Positions 1-10,500 of a DNA stretch of 64,000 nucleotides are shown in pieces (the stretch's first letter is position 1; each line of letters starts with the position of its first letter). The stretch covers positions 7,257,375-7,321,374 of the forward strand of contig CAIIXF020000005.1 in NCBI GenBank assembly GCA_903813345.2, given 5' to 3'. Position numbers and translations under genes: made by a program. This DNA is from Owenia fusiformis. Lineage: Eukaryota > Annelida > Polychaeta > Sabellida > Oweniidae. The notes under the pieces are model-generated. The model was not told the origin of the DNA, ran no database searches, and was given only the letters and a program-made list of their open reading frames with translations.

Positions 1-267
1 TCCTGTAAATCAAGTGATTGAATCTTGATGAGCCATGAAGTATACATTGTTTTGAAGATACAAAATAACAGAGCAACTAAGAATAAACCCAACCAAATCC
101 TATAAAATCATAAGAATGATAGAACTTTTATTGAAACCAAAAACCATTCACTCTATAATATGAAACAAATCATCAAAATAAATTACATTGAATATGTTAT
201 TATATAAACCTGTTTTTAAAATGGTTCACATTGATTATGTACCACAATTAAATTATTTGTATTGTAC

Positions 268-432
268 CTTGTGCACATATTTCCTTTGTTAAATGGGCTC
301 CAGCAATGCCCAAATTTTCGAAGGTACCACCGCCATCAGTGAAGTCAATGATGTGACAAGGTGTGGATTCACTTGCTATGTGTCGCCACTCTCTTTCATA
401 CCCATCTGTTCTGTTCTGATGGTTTGGCAATC
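268..432 (-). CDS. vWA protein exon 4: end of second vWA domain
   Basis: This exon is 165 nt (55 codons), phase 1 to phase 1. The acceptor TATATTCAG precedes 432 and the donor CACAAG|GTACAA ends at 268. It reads GLPNHQNRTDGYEREW, then HIIDFTDGGGTFENLG, matching the last strand and helix of a vWA fold. The open donor shows that at least one more exon lies left of the window. Bases 1-267 contain no further exon that I can see. Confidence 0.7.
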
Positions 433-2630
433 CTGAATATAATATAACTTATTTATAGCTCTGTCATTGAAAAACAATATTACACACAGTAATATGCTTG
501 AAGAATATCATACTTTTTATATTATATGTATAATTTCTTCACATCAGTGAAATTGTCAGACCATAGATATTTGAGCATGATGGCAAAAGAGCAAACAAGG
601 GACAGTATCTAAACCAAAGGTCAAACATATAAAGAAAGTGTCAAATAATGAACATTTATGATTGAGAATGAATATGAGTTCTAACCCACCAAGCACATAG
701 ATTTCTTTTCCTTCATCTTTAAGAGTCTTTGCTGCTGCAATAGTGGCTGCAGGATCAGCGACGTCCCTTTTATAACAATTCCACGTCCTACCATCTGTAG
801 CCAATATAACAATTTGACGTACTTCAGAATCGTTGTTCCTGCCAAACCTATCGAATTGGTTCTTGGCCTCTTTCAATGCACCTACAGTGTTAGTGTATGC
901 ATCTGTGGTAGCAGGGATATCCTCCACACATCTCACTGTACCATTGTAATCTTTCTCCCCAAGGTAGCAATGGACAGTCACCTTGCAGTTATAGCTGAGG
1001 ATAGCAAACCTGAGCCCAGGTTCGTTACGACTTAGTCCTGGATTCAATATACGTTCTTGTCTAGCGATAAATTCTCGGTAGAATTTTAAAGCCAGTTTGA
1101 TGTTATCTGGGCGGATACTATTTGAGCGGTCAATTATCAGCACAATGTCTGCATTGCAACAACTCTCTGGAAGAGATGTAAGTCAGCTATTACAGGATTA
1201 TGTTTTTTTTTATATGGTGGCATAATACGAGTATGATTCTTTAAGTTCTTATACTCACGGCATTTTATGATTTCATCTTTTTCTTTGACCAATCCTTCCA
1301 CACTTGGTACAGTCATTGCTTGTGGACTTGTTGAGGTTAGCTCTTTTATAACTATTTTACCTTGAGGAAGACCATCAACTTCATTGATGTTAGTGAAATT
1401 TAATGTCTCCCATTCATCTGATTGACGCAAATCCTCATTATAATCTGGTATTTTGAATGGACGCCCAGCAGTATTTTCACACTTCCTAACATTGAGAATG
1501 TTCTTCATAACAGTGTCATTTTGATAGCCCAAGTCATACTTGTTACTGAAGCTTATGCCATCAGTGTATGTTACCAGTACATCAGGTACCACCTCTCTGG
1601 TCGGATCATCACCATTCAGGGCTTTCCACTGTTTCTTACACATATCAAGAGCTAAAGGTAGTCGCGCTTCACAGTCATCACATTTCTTCCCTCCTTTGAA
1701 TTTCTTAGATAATGTTTTCGTGGTATCTGTCCAGGGTACAAATTGTTTGGCTGATTTACTGTAGGTGACTATTGTATATAGACTCTGTTTTCCCACCCCA
1801 GCAATTATCTTGTTGATGTCTTGATGGATTTTCTTCAACAGTGTGTCTTTCTTATCTTTACTACAGGAGAGCTGTACTATGAAGCACAGATCTGTCCGTG
1901 TTTGCGCTAAAGAAATTAAATTAATTAAATGAGTAAAGTTAGATACTAATAGAAAGTGTGATTGACATTTCTAGCATTTTTGAAGACATATCCATGAAAA
2001 CCATGAAGTAATAAAATAAAGTGAATTTAGAACCAGTAAAATTATTCATTCACAATCAGAATCAATTGTAAAATATGAAACTATAAACAGTTAATATTTC
2101 AAGATATGAAGCCAAATAAGGTCTGATGTTAGCGGTATGAAATACAAAAGTAAAATGTATATTCTATTATTTTTTATTAATTTTTCATTCACAATGGATG
2201 TTTGATTGTATATGTACTCAATTGTTGATGGGACAAACACATTTCAGCACCATGACTCACCTGGTTCACATAATTCCCCCTGTCCAACATGACTCACCTG
2301 GCTCACATAATTCCTCCTTTCCAACATGACTCACCTGGCTCACATAATTCCCCCTTTCCAACATGACTCACCTGGCTCACATAATTCCCCCTTTCCAACA
2401 TCCTTACAGGTTTGATCAAAGAAGTTTGGTGGAAGATCTAAATCAATTCCCCCTCGCCCCAAATTTGGTATTGTTTTTGTTCCTGTGGAAAGTAGTTTGT
2501 ACCATAAGTTTTCATTTTCACCGTATGTTTGAATAAGTTTAGTGTAGCTTATCCCCACAGCGTACTGGGGTATAAAACTCAGGCATAGTAATACCAGACC
2601 AACACCAGCCATTGGAATCATTTGCATCAT
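268..2630 (-). CDS. Secreted tandem von Willebrand factor A domain protein, 5' part (4 exons, incomplete at 3' end)
   Basis: Four exons join in one frame, all at phase 1: 2630-2372, 1906-1259, 1166-690 and 432-268. The start ATG at 2630 follows a TTTTTAG acceptor, so a 5' UTR exon probably lies upstream. Residues 1-26 form a signal peptide (hydrophobic core GVGLVLLCLSFI). A linker is followed by a first vWA-like domain without a DxSxS motif, though it keeps a TDG in loop 3. A second vWA domain has a complete MIDAS: DRSNS, a threonine in the TTDAYTNT loop, and TDG. The last donor at 267 shows the gene continues beyond the left edge. The protein is probably an extracellular adhesion or matrix protein. 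Matrilin, collagen or alpha2-delta-like architectures are possible, but nothing visible decides between them. Exon joins are inferred from splice sites and phase. Confidence 0.8.
690..1166 (-). CDS. vWA protein exon 3: canonical vWA domain with intact MIDAS
   Basis: This exon is 477 nt, phase 1 at both ends, with acceptor CTCTTCCAG and donor CTTG|GTGGGT. It reads ADIVLIIDRSNSIRPDNIK at the start, so the MIDAS DxSxS is present. It continues with LRFAILSYNCKVTVH, TTDAYTNTVGAL and IVILATDGRTWN, supplying the other two metal-binding loops. The domain is completed in the next exon by EIYVLG. This is the best evidence that the gene encodes a functional metal-dependent adhesion-type domain. Confidence 0.85.
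1259..1906 (-). CDS. vWA protein exon 2: degenerate first vWA domain
   Basis: This exon is 648 nt (216 codons), phase 1 at both ends, with acceptor TTTCTTTAG and donor CC|GTGAGTAT. It opens with TDLCFIVQLSC, a beta-strand followed by a loop where a MIDAS DxSxS would sit but does not. It then reads LYTIVTYSKSAKQFVPW and VLVTYTDGISF, typical vWA strands. Cysteines pair in a KKCDDC cluster. The C-terminal third is a linker leading into the second domain. Metal binding by this domain is therefore doubtful. Confidence 0.75.
2251..2398 (-). repeat. 37-bp tandem repeat, four copies, each carrying the exon-1 splice donor
   Basis: Four head-to-tail 37-bp units lie at 2251-2287, 2288-2324, 2325-2361 and 2362-2398, and the last two are identical. 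On the minus strand each unit contains the end of exon 1 (TTATGTGAGCC) and the donor CCAG|GTGAGT. The unit in the highest coordinates is the exon-proximal one and is in frame. Because 37 is not a multiple of three, the other donors would shift the frame, and reading into the second copy meets a stop. Confidence 0.95.
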
Positions 2631-2634
2631 GTAT
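2372..2634 (-). CDS. vWA protein exon 1: signal peptide and N-terminal linker
   Basis: The acceptor AG lies at 2636-2635 and the first coding ATG is at 2630-2628, followed at once by a second ATG. The exon encodes a hydrophobic leader ending near QYAVG, then a mature N-terminus starting ISYTKLIQTYG. Coding length from the ATG is 259 nt, ending in phase 1 at CCAG|GTGAGT. Reading through this donor gives about nine more codons and then a stop inside the next repeat copy, so only the proximal donor is productive. Confidence 0.75.
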
Positions 2635-5110
2635 CTAAAAATAAAGATTAACACGATCTCCTTGTATCCATGAATAAATTCATGGATAAAATCACCAATT
2701 TTGTAAGGCCAGTCAGGCTAATTAGTTATTAGTGAACTATTTTAATAGGAAATCCTTTTTTGAGATTCTTAATTTATAAAAAATGTTCCCTTTCTTGTCA
2801 AATTATAAGTCATGTATCCTGATTCTACTGTTTGTATTATGAATTAAACTTTAATGTATGTCTGTGCTTTTAAATGTTGCCCATTATGCCCCCTTATTAA
2901 ACATTTTGATAAACCAAACCATCTAACTTCAAATGTTCAATATTTAAGAGCTTCTAAAAAGATGAACTTACCTCGTGTATTTGGTCCCTTCAAAAAGTAA
3001 AGTAATTGAACCCCAACATAGCTTATATATACTTTTACTGATAATTTTGTGGTTTTCTCGAAACAAAATAAAATTCATCAACAGGATCTACTCAACAATG
3101 GAGTTGTGGTAGAATTAAGTATAATATATGCAGTATTGAATTAAAGTATCCTATTTTTATTATCTTCATGCAAAATTCCCACAAATATATATGTTTTAAT
3201 ATGTATTGTTAGATGTTCAGTTCATCCACAAAGTCCTTAACAAATGTTGGAAGAGTTTAGGTGCAATACAAACATTCTGAACATTTCCAAGTAATGTTTT
3301 TACAATTTTTGCTTTGACGTCAACATTTTACCTAGCATATTTAATTAGTGTATATTATTGAAAGTGACTATTGATATATACTATTGTTTAAAAATAGAAG
3401 CTCCATTTAATGAAATGAATATGATTTGTTTGAAGTGAACACTTATAACATACTAGGAAGTGTTCACATTTCTGGGAATCTATGACATGGATAAGAAATA
3501 TTGTTCACATTTCAAGGTATCACTAATGAAGCATTTACATATACAACTTTATGGGTTTTGCCAACCTACATGATTTCACTAGACATGTAGTAGCCAAGCT
3601 CATATACAATATGCTTACAATAGTTACTGAGTAATGATTAAAATAACAAAGGAGGAGGGAAATTATCATAACAGATGACTAGTAATGTTTGACAAAAAAA
3701 CAATTCAAACCACAATAAAGTTATACATTGAAAAGGTTTAGATCAATCGCATATGAGGTTAATGAGGTAAGCTTTTCTTAGTATTTTCATCCTATTTGAA
3801 AACCACATGAAAATGCCATATTTTAATTGCTACATAGTTGTTAGGGAACCCTTTTCAAGAATTTAATCCCATGTCCTCAGAAAGCTACACTTTTTCGACA
3901 ATTCATATTATACTCAAACTCCAATAAAATCCATCCTCCGATCACAGGGCCTCAAAATCCAAAATATATTATTTTTACCCCCTGCGATAAGCAGTGAGTA
4001 TTTCCCCGATTAAGAACTCGCAAGAAATCATGTATAAGTCATTAAAGCTTTTTTCAAGTTATTATAAAGATCTTATCAGTTTCGAAGATGTAAAATTATC
4101 TATCCTGTTCAGAGTATTGTTAATGCTACTAGACTCTAGGCATCAGGGTATTATTGGATTAATATAATCCGTTTTACCTCCACCACAGATCAGCTGGATA
4201 AATATCTCATGGATGCCCTCTTCCTAGAAAGATATATATATATATCTTTTATTGACTCATTAGAAGTCATGACCTGACATATTAATATAACAAAACATGG
4301 ACTTAAATATATAATTCATATATAATTCAGTTAGGTCAGATTAACTTGGTCATCATATCTTAAAAATATTGCGAACTCAAAAATTGTAATACATTTTCAT
4401 GATCGATTTGATAAGGAAACAAAAAACAAAACACTTTAGATGCTACCCTTTATATAACCTAGCCATGATATGTACCAGAGATAATATAAAACCATTTATA
4501 GAGAGTTGCAACAGCAATATAAACCCATTTAATTCCAGTTTCATATGTTTCTATATACAGTATCACTTTTTCTAGTGTTTATGTATGTTATAGTTGTATG
4601 TTATGTTATATATTGTAGGCTGTGTACTCTGATTACAATTAATATAACAACCTTTAACATGTTAACTATTAATAAGCTTACAATATCCTTATGATTTCAT
4701 TGCTTTTTGATTTACAAACACAATTCAATGTCGTTCAATTGTATGCTTTGGATATTACTGTACCTATTCCCTTAATGTGTTTAAGAAAAAATGATCACCC
4801 TATATTCAGATATTGCAATATTGTTAAGTTCTATATAACATTAACTATTATTATTATGTTGTTAGTAATGAAAATGGATCATATATAGCGGTGCATGTAT
4901 TTGTAAACAGTTCTCATAAACATTTGTGACGAGTTAATCATTGTATTTTTCATGAATTAATTGTTTGAAATGCAACTTCATTTAATCAAATTTAAAGTGC
5001 AATTTGTTTGATTATAACTTTGTGTAAAGTGATTGAATATTAGAGCATTTTGTTAAACATAAAATAATAACTTATAACATTGAACTTATAGAAACCCATA
5101 ATTTTATTGG
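2635..5110. other. AT-rich stretch without a visible gene
   Basis: This lies upstream of the vWA gene and probably contains its 5' UTR exon and promoter. I see no ORF with recognisable domains on either strand, only short AT microsatellite tracts (for example around 4233-4247). It would also be intron of ITPR if that gene continues leftwards. Confidence 0.5.
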
Positions 5111-5114
5111 TGAA

Positions 5115-5830
5115 GCAGTTGGGCTACCAATCAGTTTGTAGGTTTCCTTGGTGCTGCATAATAGGTAGTCAGGACCAATCAGATTACAGATATCCTTGAA
5201 GCAGCATAATAGGTAGTCATCTTTGGACCAATCAGATTACAGATATCCTTGAAGCAGCATAATAGGTAGTCATCTGTGGACCAATCAGATTACAGATATC
5301 CTTGAAGCAGCATAATAGGTAGTCATCTGTGGACCAATCAGGTTACAGATATCCTTGAAGCAGCATAATAGGTAGTCATCTGTGGACCAATCAGATTACA
5401 GATATCCTTGAAGCAGCATAATAGGTAGTCATCTGTGGACCAATCAGATTACAGATATCTTTGATGCTGCATAATAGGTAGTCATCTGTGGACCAATCAG
5501 ATTACAGATATCCTTGTTGCTGCATAATAGGAAGTCATCTGTGGACCAATCAGATTACAGATATCCTTGAAGTACCATAATAGGTAGTCATCTAATCAGA
5601 TTACAGATATCCTTGTTGATGCATAATTGAAGCACCATAATAGGTAGTCATCTAATCAGATTGACCAATCAGATTATAGATATCCTTGTTGATGCATAAT
5701 AGATAGTCATCTGTGGACCAATAAGATTACAGATATGCATGATGTGGCATAAAACCACCTATCATATTCCAGATACCCTCGATGCAGCATAAAGCGTAGC
5801 CATCTGTGAATCAATCAGATTATAGACCTA
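5115..5830. repeat. 53-bp satellite with a CCAAT motif in most units
   Basis: About a dozen copies of a roughly 53-bp unit run head to tail. Each reads GGACCAATCAGATTACAG, then ATATCCTTGAAGCAGCAT, then AATAGGTAGTCATCTGT. The central copies (about 5170-5500) are nearly identical; copies after 5580 are shortened and diverged. Most units contain ACCAATCAG, which fits the NF-Y CCAAT-box consensus. The array lies between the vWA gene, transcribed leftward, and the ITPR exons, transcribed rightward. Confidence 0.9.
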
Positions 5831-5921
5831 GATACACTTTATCTATAAGTTACATGTTATAGGTGTCAATTTATGTATAGCAAAAAGAAAAATTCACTGA
5901 ATATGCTACCCCATATTTCAG

Positions 5922-5942
5922 TTAACAAAGGTAACAGAGAAG
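5922..5942 (+). CDS. Candidate 21-nt ITPR microexon
   Basis: A 21-nt phase-0 stretch encoding LTKVTEK is bounded by CATATTTCAG and AAG|GTAGGT. It sits just upstream of the first firm ITPR exon, at about the place of the vertebrate ITPR1 SII cassette region. Such short splice-flanked ORFs occur by chance, so this is only a candidate. Confidence 0.22.
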
Positions 5943-6078
5943 GTAGGTCTCTAACTTGCCTCCCAAACTCTCATATTTAATATATGAGAAATATTTAATG
6001 TTTTCATGCATGGATTTTCTTATGGCAAGAATCATTTTACCCATGCTTTATTTTAACTTTTTTATATCCACAATACAG

Positions 6079-6120
6079 GAAAGGGAACCATTATCCAAAA
6101 GTGATACTTTTGATAGAAGT
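6079..6120 (+). CDS. Candidate 42-nt ITPR cassette exon
   Basis: A pyrimidine-rich tract ending CCACAATACAG precedes 14 codons (EREPLSKSDTFDRS), followed by AGT|GTAAAT. The same GTAAAT donor is used by the firm exon at 11011-11142. Phase is 0 at both ends, so inclusion before the exon at 7421 keeps frame. The peptide is charged and serine-rich, like SII-type linkers. The frame stays open beyond the donor, which weakens the exon call. Confidence 0.27.
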
Positions 6121-7420
6121 GTAAATATTCAGAAGGATGACATTACTTTGGGTTGTATGTTAGACTGCATTGGCAATTTTCTTAAGTTTACTTTATTTTG
6201 TATTTGACATCATTTATTCTATCCAATTCGGTTTTATGAATTATAATTATAACCTATAGCAACTTCATTTTATATTTGCCTTTGTCTTCAATTGCAAGCC
6301 TTTACTAGATGTGGAAGTCAGTCTCAATTGTCATAATCTTCTGGCACTAATTTTTCCATTCATTCATTATTCATTATTTGTGGATTTTTAGTTCCAAAAC
6401 TATTTCATACAATGTCAAAATGACTTGAGTAGCACTTATTTATTTGGCTTATTCCAATTTAGATGTGTATGCATGATTTTAAATAAGATAAGATTTTTAT
6501 AAAATTTTATAATTGAAAGTAATCTTATATTATATTTTTGATCGACTAATATCAGTTCAATTCCTGATTACATAAAAACATGTCATTTACTTAATACATA
6601 CACTAAAACATGTCTGATTCACCCAAGAAAAAATATTTGTGAAAACTAAAACGGGAAATTTTTACATTTGTGAGGATAATACTACTTCCCCCAAAATGTT
6701 CAAATTTCGTTTTAGTATCACACCCCTCAATTATTATTTCCACCTATCACATTGTTACAACTTCATGGCCCAACTTGCATAGCAGACCTCCTTGCATCAA
6801 AAAATTAGTGCTTTCAGTAGAAAAGCAATCCTATCATTTATATCATAATGTTAAACCCAAATTTTAGTTTGATTTGACGCATAATTATTTTACACTGTAT
6901 ATTGTATGTATACTTTTCAGGATACAAGTACATCTCATGCATTTTTAAAATTATGGTGCTATATCTTGGTAAAACCTTCTAAATTGAAGACTGCCTCTCA
7001 CAATTAGAGATAAACACCTTATAAGTTTTCTGAGTCCGTGTTGAATCAAATGGAGAAAAAATGTTAAATGTCCACTTGTTATGATGTTTACTTTACAGAG
7101 GTTTTACTGGAGTGTAATACTATGTTTACTGTAGTGTAATACTATGTTTACTGTAGTGTAATACTATCTTGTCTGAAATGTAACTCAAATACATGTAACT
7201 GTTCATTTGTTACTATATTAAACATGATTTGGAACAAAGGAATGTTATCCTGATCAGTCAGTATGTATGTCATACATAAAGACACATGTCTTGCTATATA
7301 ATGAATATGTGTCCTACAAACTGACACATGTGTGATGAATATGTTATATGTATACCCAAATGTTTCTAACACAGAAATATATGTGTCATATACACTGATA
7401 TGTTTGTCCTATATTTACAG

Positions 7421-7591
7421 GGTGAGGCACTAAGACAGAGCCTGTTGACAAGGTACTATGGTAAAGAGCACCCCCGAGCACATAGGGACAGTATACATGA
7501 GGCCCCAGGCCCGGCCAAATCATCACATACCAGTGGGGGACCCGGCTCAGTCATGTTGAGTAGAGCAGAGATGACACTTTCTGCAGTGCAG
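7421..7591 (+). CDS. ITPR: ITPR exon: GEALRQ linker around the vertebrate PKA site
   Basis: This exon is 57 codons, phase 0, with acceptor ATATTTACAG and donor [24 protein letters not shown] matches vertebrate GEALRQ...RYYG. Vertebrate ITPR1 carries a PKA site (RRES) shortly after this. Here the aligned sequence is [10 protein letters not shown], so the arginine pair is interrupted by histidine. The rest is a Ser/Gly/Pro-rich loop ending [13 protein letters not shown]. Confidence 0.93.
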
Positions 7592-10500
7592 GTAAGGGCA
7601 GGGGTTACATATTATCAATAAAATATAAACCTGATTTTTATCGCTTAAAGTTTTATTTAATGCTTTTCTAGTGACTAGAAGTGAAGTTAGTGTAATATTT
7701 CATCTTAAGTGTAAATACATGTGTGTAAAAAATAGATGGTTGGAATGATAATGGATTGCTTATGTACATGTACTTGAAATTAGTAATCTTGTTCCTGCCA
7801 ATGAAGGCTATGATACTTTATGGTCAGCAGCTGGCCCGTAGCCAGGATTTGCCAAGGGTGTTCACTTTTTTAGAAAATTTCAGGGGGGTTCACTTTTGAC
7901 AATTTTTGAAAAAATTTTGGAGGGGGGGTCCATCGAACCACCCCCCCCCCTGGCTATGGACCTGAGCAGTAATTCAATACACATATGCTACTAGGAGACT
8001 TGACCAGCAGTACTCCAATATGTAGTATGCCACCAAGAGACTTGACGTTAGAAGAATTATGAACTGTTTATTTTCAGTGTCATTTAGACAAAGAAGGGGC
8101 TTCAGACCTTGTTGTTGATTTGATTATCAATAACCATAGCAACCGCATCTTCCTGGAGACTGTTGAACTAGGAATTGCTCTTTTAGAGGGTGGCAACAGT
8201 GTGATTCAAGTAAGTTATTTCTTGTAGGTATATATGGACATTATTTCATTGTTCATATGGAAGATATGATTCAGATGTTTTGGTAACCTCAATATAGTGT
8301 CTTTCTCTTGCACATTCTGTCTGTTTACAAAACTATTTTATTATATCACTTCCAAGGAGTATTTACTATGTTTATATAGCCTTCATTTTTGTAAATGTTG
8401 GTAAGTTTTTGCAGTGTAAGCAGATTGTAACAAATTGTTATATTTTTGTAACCATATACCATCACTGACTAGATGGTCGCATGTTAATGCTTTATTGTGA
8501 TAAACATGATGTTTTTGTATAAATTGTTCATTTTTATTTATTTCTGACTTGTAGAAATCATTCTTTGTTCGTGTTACCATGGACAAGAACTCGGAGAAGT
8601 TCTTTAAAGTGTTCTTTGACCGCATGAGGGCAGCCCAGGCAGAGATTAAAGCGACTGTAACAGTGAACACCAGTGACCAGTTCCAGGTATAAACTTTTAG
8701 TATTTATGTCACACAAGTGGTGATATTTTTATGTCACACAAGTGGTGACATATTTATGCCATACAAGTGGTGACATATTGTTATTAATTCCACGATTACG
8801 AGTTTTGAAAATCACACCATAATCTAATTGCATTTCCCAGGAAAGTTGTACATGTATTCATGGAATTAAATGATGGCATATCTCCTTCCAGTTTTGTTCT
8901 TGACATAGCTCTGGATTTTACATGGGAACATTATTTTACAAAAAGTCACATCATTATAGATATGTAAAACACCATAAGGCATATATTAAATATTATTTCA
9001 GAAAAATGTCATCATGATAATACTAGACTTACATAAGGCATATATTAAAATCATATTTTAATACTTCTTTAGGTGGGTAAGAAACACTTGGAAGGACATG
9101 GGCATGGGCATCAACATGGCCATGGACACCACAAAGAGGAACATGCACACAAGAGTAAGAACAACTTGGTTTTTGATGATATTCATGTTATACTTTAACA
9201 TTCATAATTCCTTAACAAACTGATTTCCCATTCCCATTATATTTCTATCTCTGTCTGAATTTCATTTGTTACAGCATTAAAACAAGGAATTTTCATTTAA
9301 TTGTGAAGTGTGACACCTACTCTTGGCTTATGAGGGTGACATATGGATGGATCGGCAAAGGGGTTTAAATATCAAGATTTATTTTTTACAATGTTTGTGG
9401 CTTTTTGAATATGCCCTTTTGATTCCATAGTCCATGAAACTTTCTTGATTTTATCATTTAGATGGTAAGCCAAATGGTGTCTTAGTCAACAATGAACTTA
9501 AGGAACAAATGGACGAAGCCTCTGACACCACTGGGAAAGCTCTCGCAAATGTACGTCACAGCCGTGGTGGTTCAGTAGGTGCTGACGACCAAGCTCAACA
9601 CCAAGTGATGTCTATTGATGATATGATCGCTGACAAGAACAAGGAGAAAGATGATGAGAAACCAACAATGTCACCAGAGATAGCAATGATGCAACCAATA
9701 CTGAGGTTTCTGCAGTTATTGTGTGAGAACCATAACAGAGATTTACAGGTACAACTTTTATCCAACAATTTTTATCGGACTTGGAAAAAGTGTTATGTTG
9801 TTATTGTCTTGTTTATTGTGCAGATTTGTGTACATCTGGGCGGGGAGCACATAAATTTGTCATCAAAATTCCAGTGTAATATATATCACTGTGTGTATTT
9901 TCGTTTGTTTTTGAATTGTTCATTTTTACTGCATCGTTGGCTGCTATTTTATTTGAAACAAATCTTGTTTTAAATATGTGATTAGTCTGTTCATTGAATT
10001 TCAAATGTTTTTAATTGATCAGTCTGATGCAAAGGTACATAATATTTAGCCAGATCCATATGGGACTGAAACTCCTATTCCTTTGGTAACATGTCGAATG
10101 TTCTACAAACAAAGAGACATCAAGAAAATGTCATCAACCTCATTTCAACTGTATTTATGTTTTGTAGAACTTTCTGAGAAACCAGCAGCAGAAGAATTCA
10201 TTTAACCTTGTATGTGAAACGCTGCAGTTCCTTGATTGTATTTGTGGCAGCACCACTGGGGGCCTTGGACTCCTTGGCCTTTACATCAATGAAGGCAATG
10301 TGGCCCTCATCAACCAAACCTTGGAGAGTCTCACTGAATATTGTCAGGTATGATTTGTACACCGGCATTGAAGTCTTTCTCCATAGTTTTTCTTCCATTA
10401 TCAATTTTCTATCCACAATTCCACTTAACGCTTTTATAGTCATAAGTTTGTTCTTGGAAAAATTCAACATTATAATGAGTCGATGAATTCTGATGTGCAA

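Noticed and set aside
6921-6968. Possible 48-nt exon after TACTTTTCAG
   Set aside because: The encoded peptide (DTSTSHAFLKLWCYIL) has no similarity to ITPR and composition equals the intron.
10198-10500. Antisense 100-codon ORF
   Set aside because: Shadow of the firmly identified ITPR exon 10168-10347.
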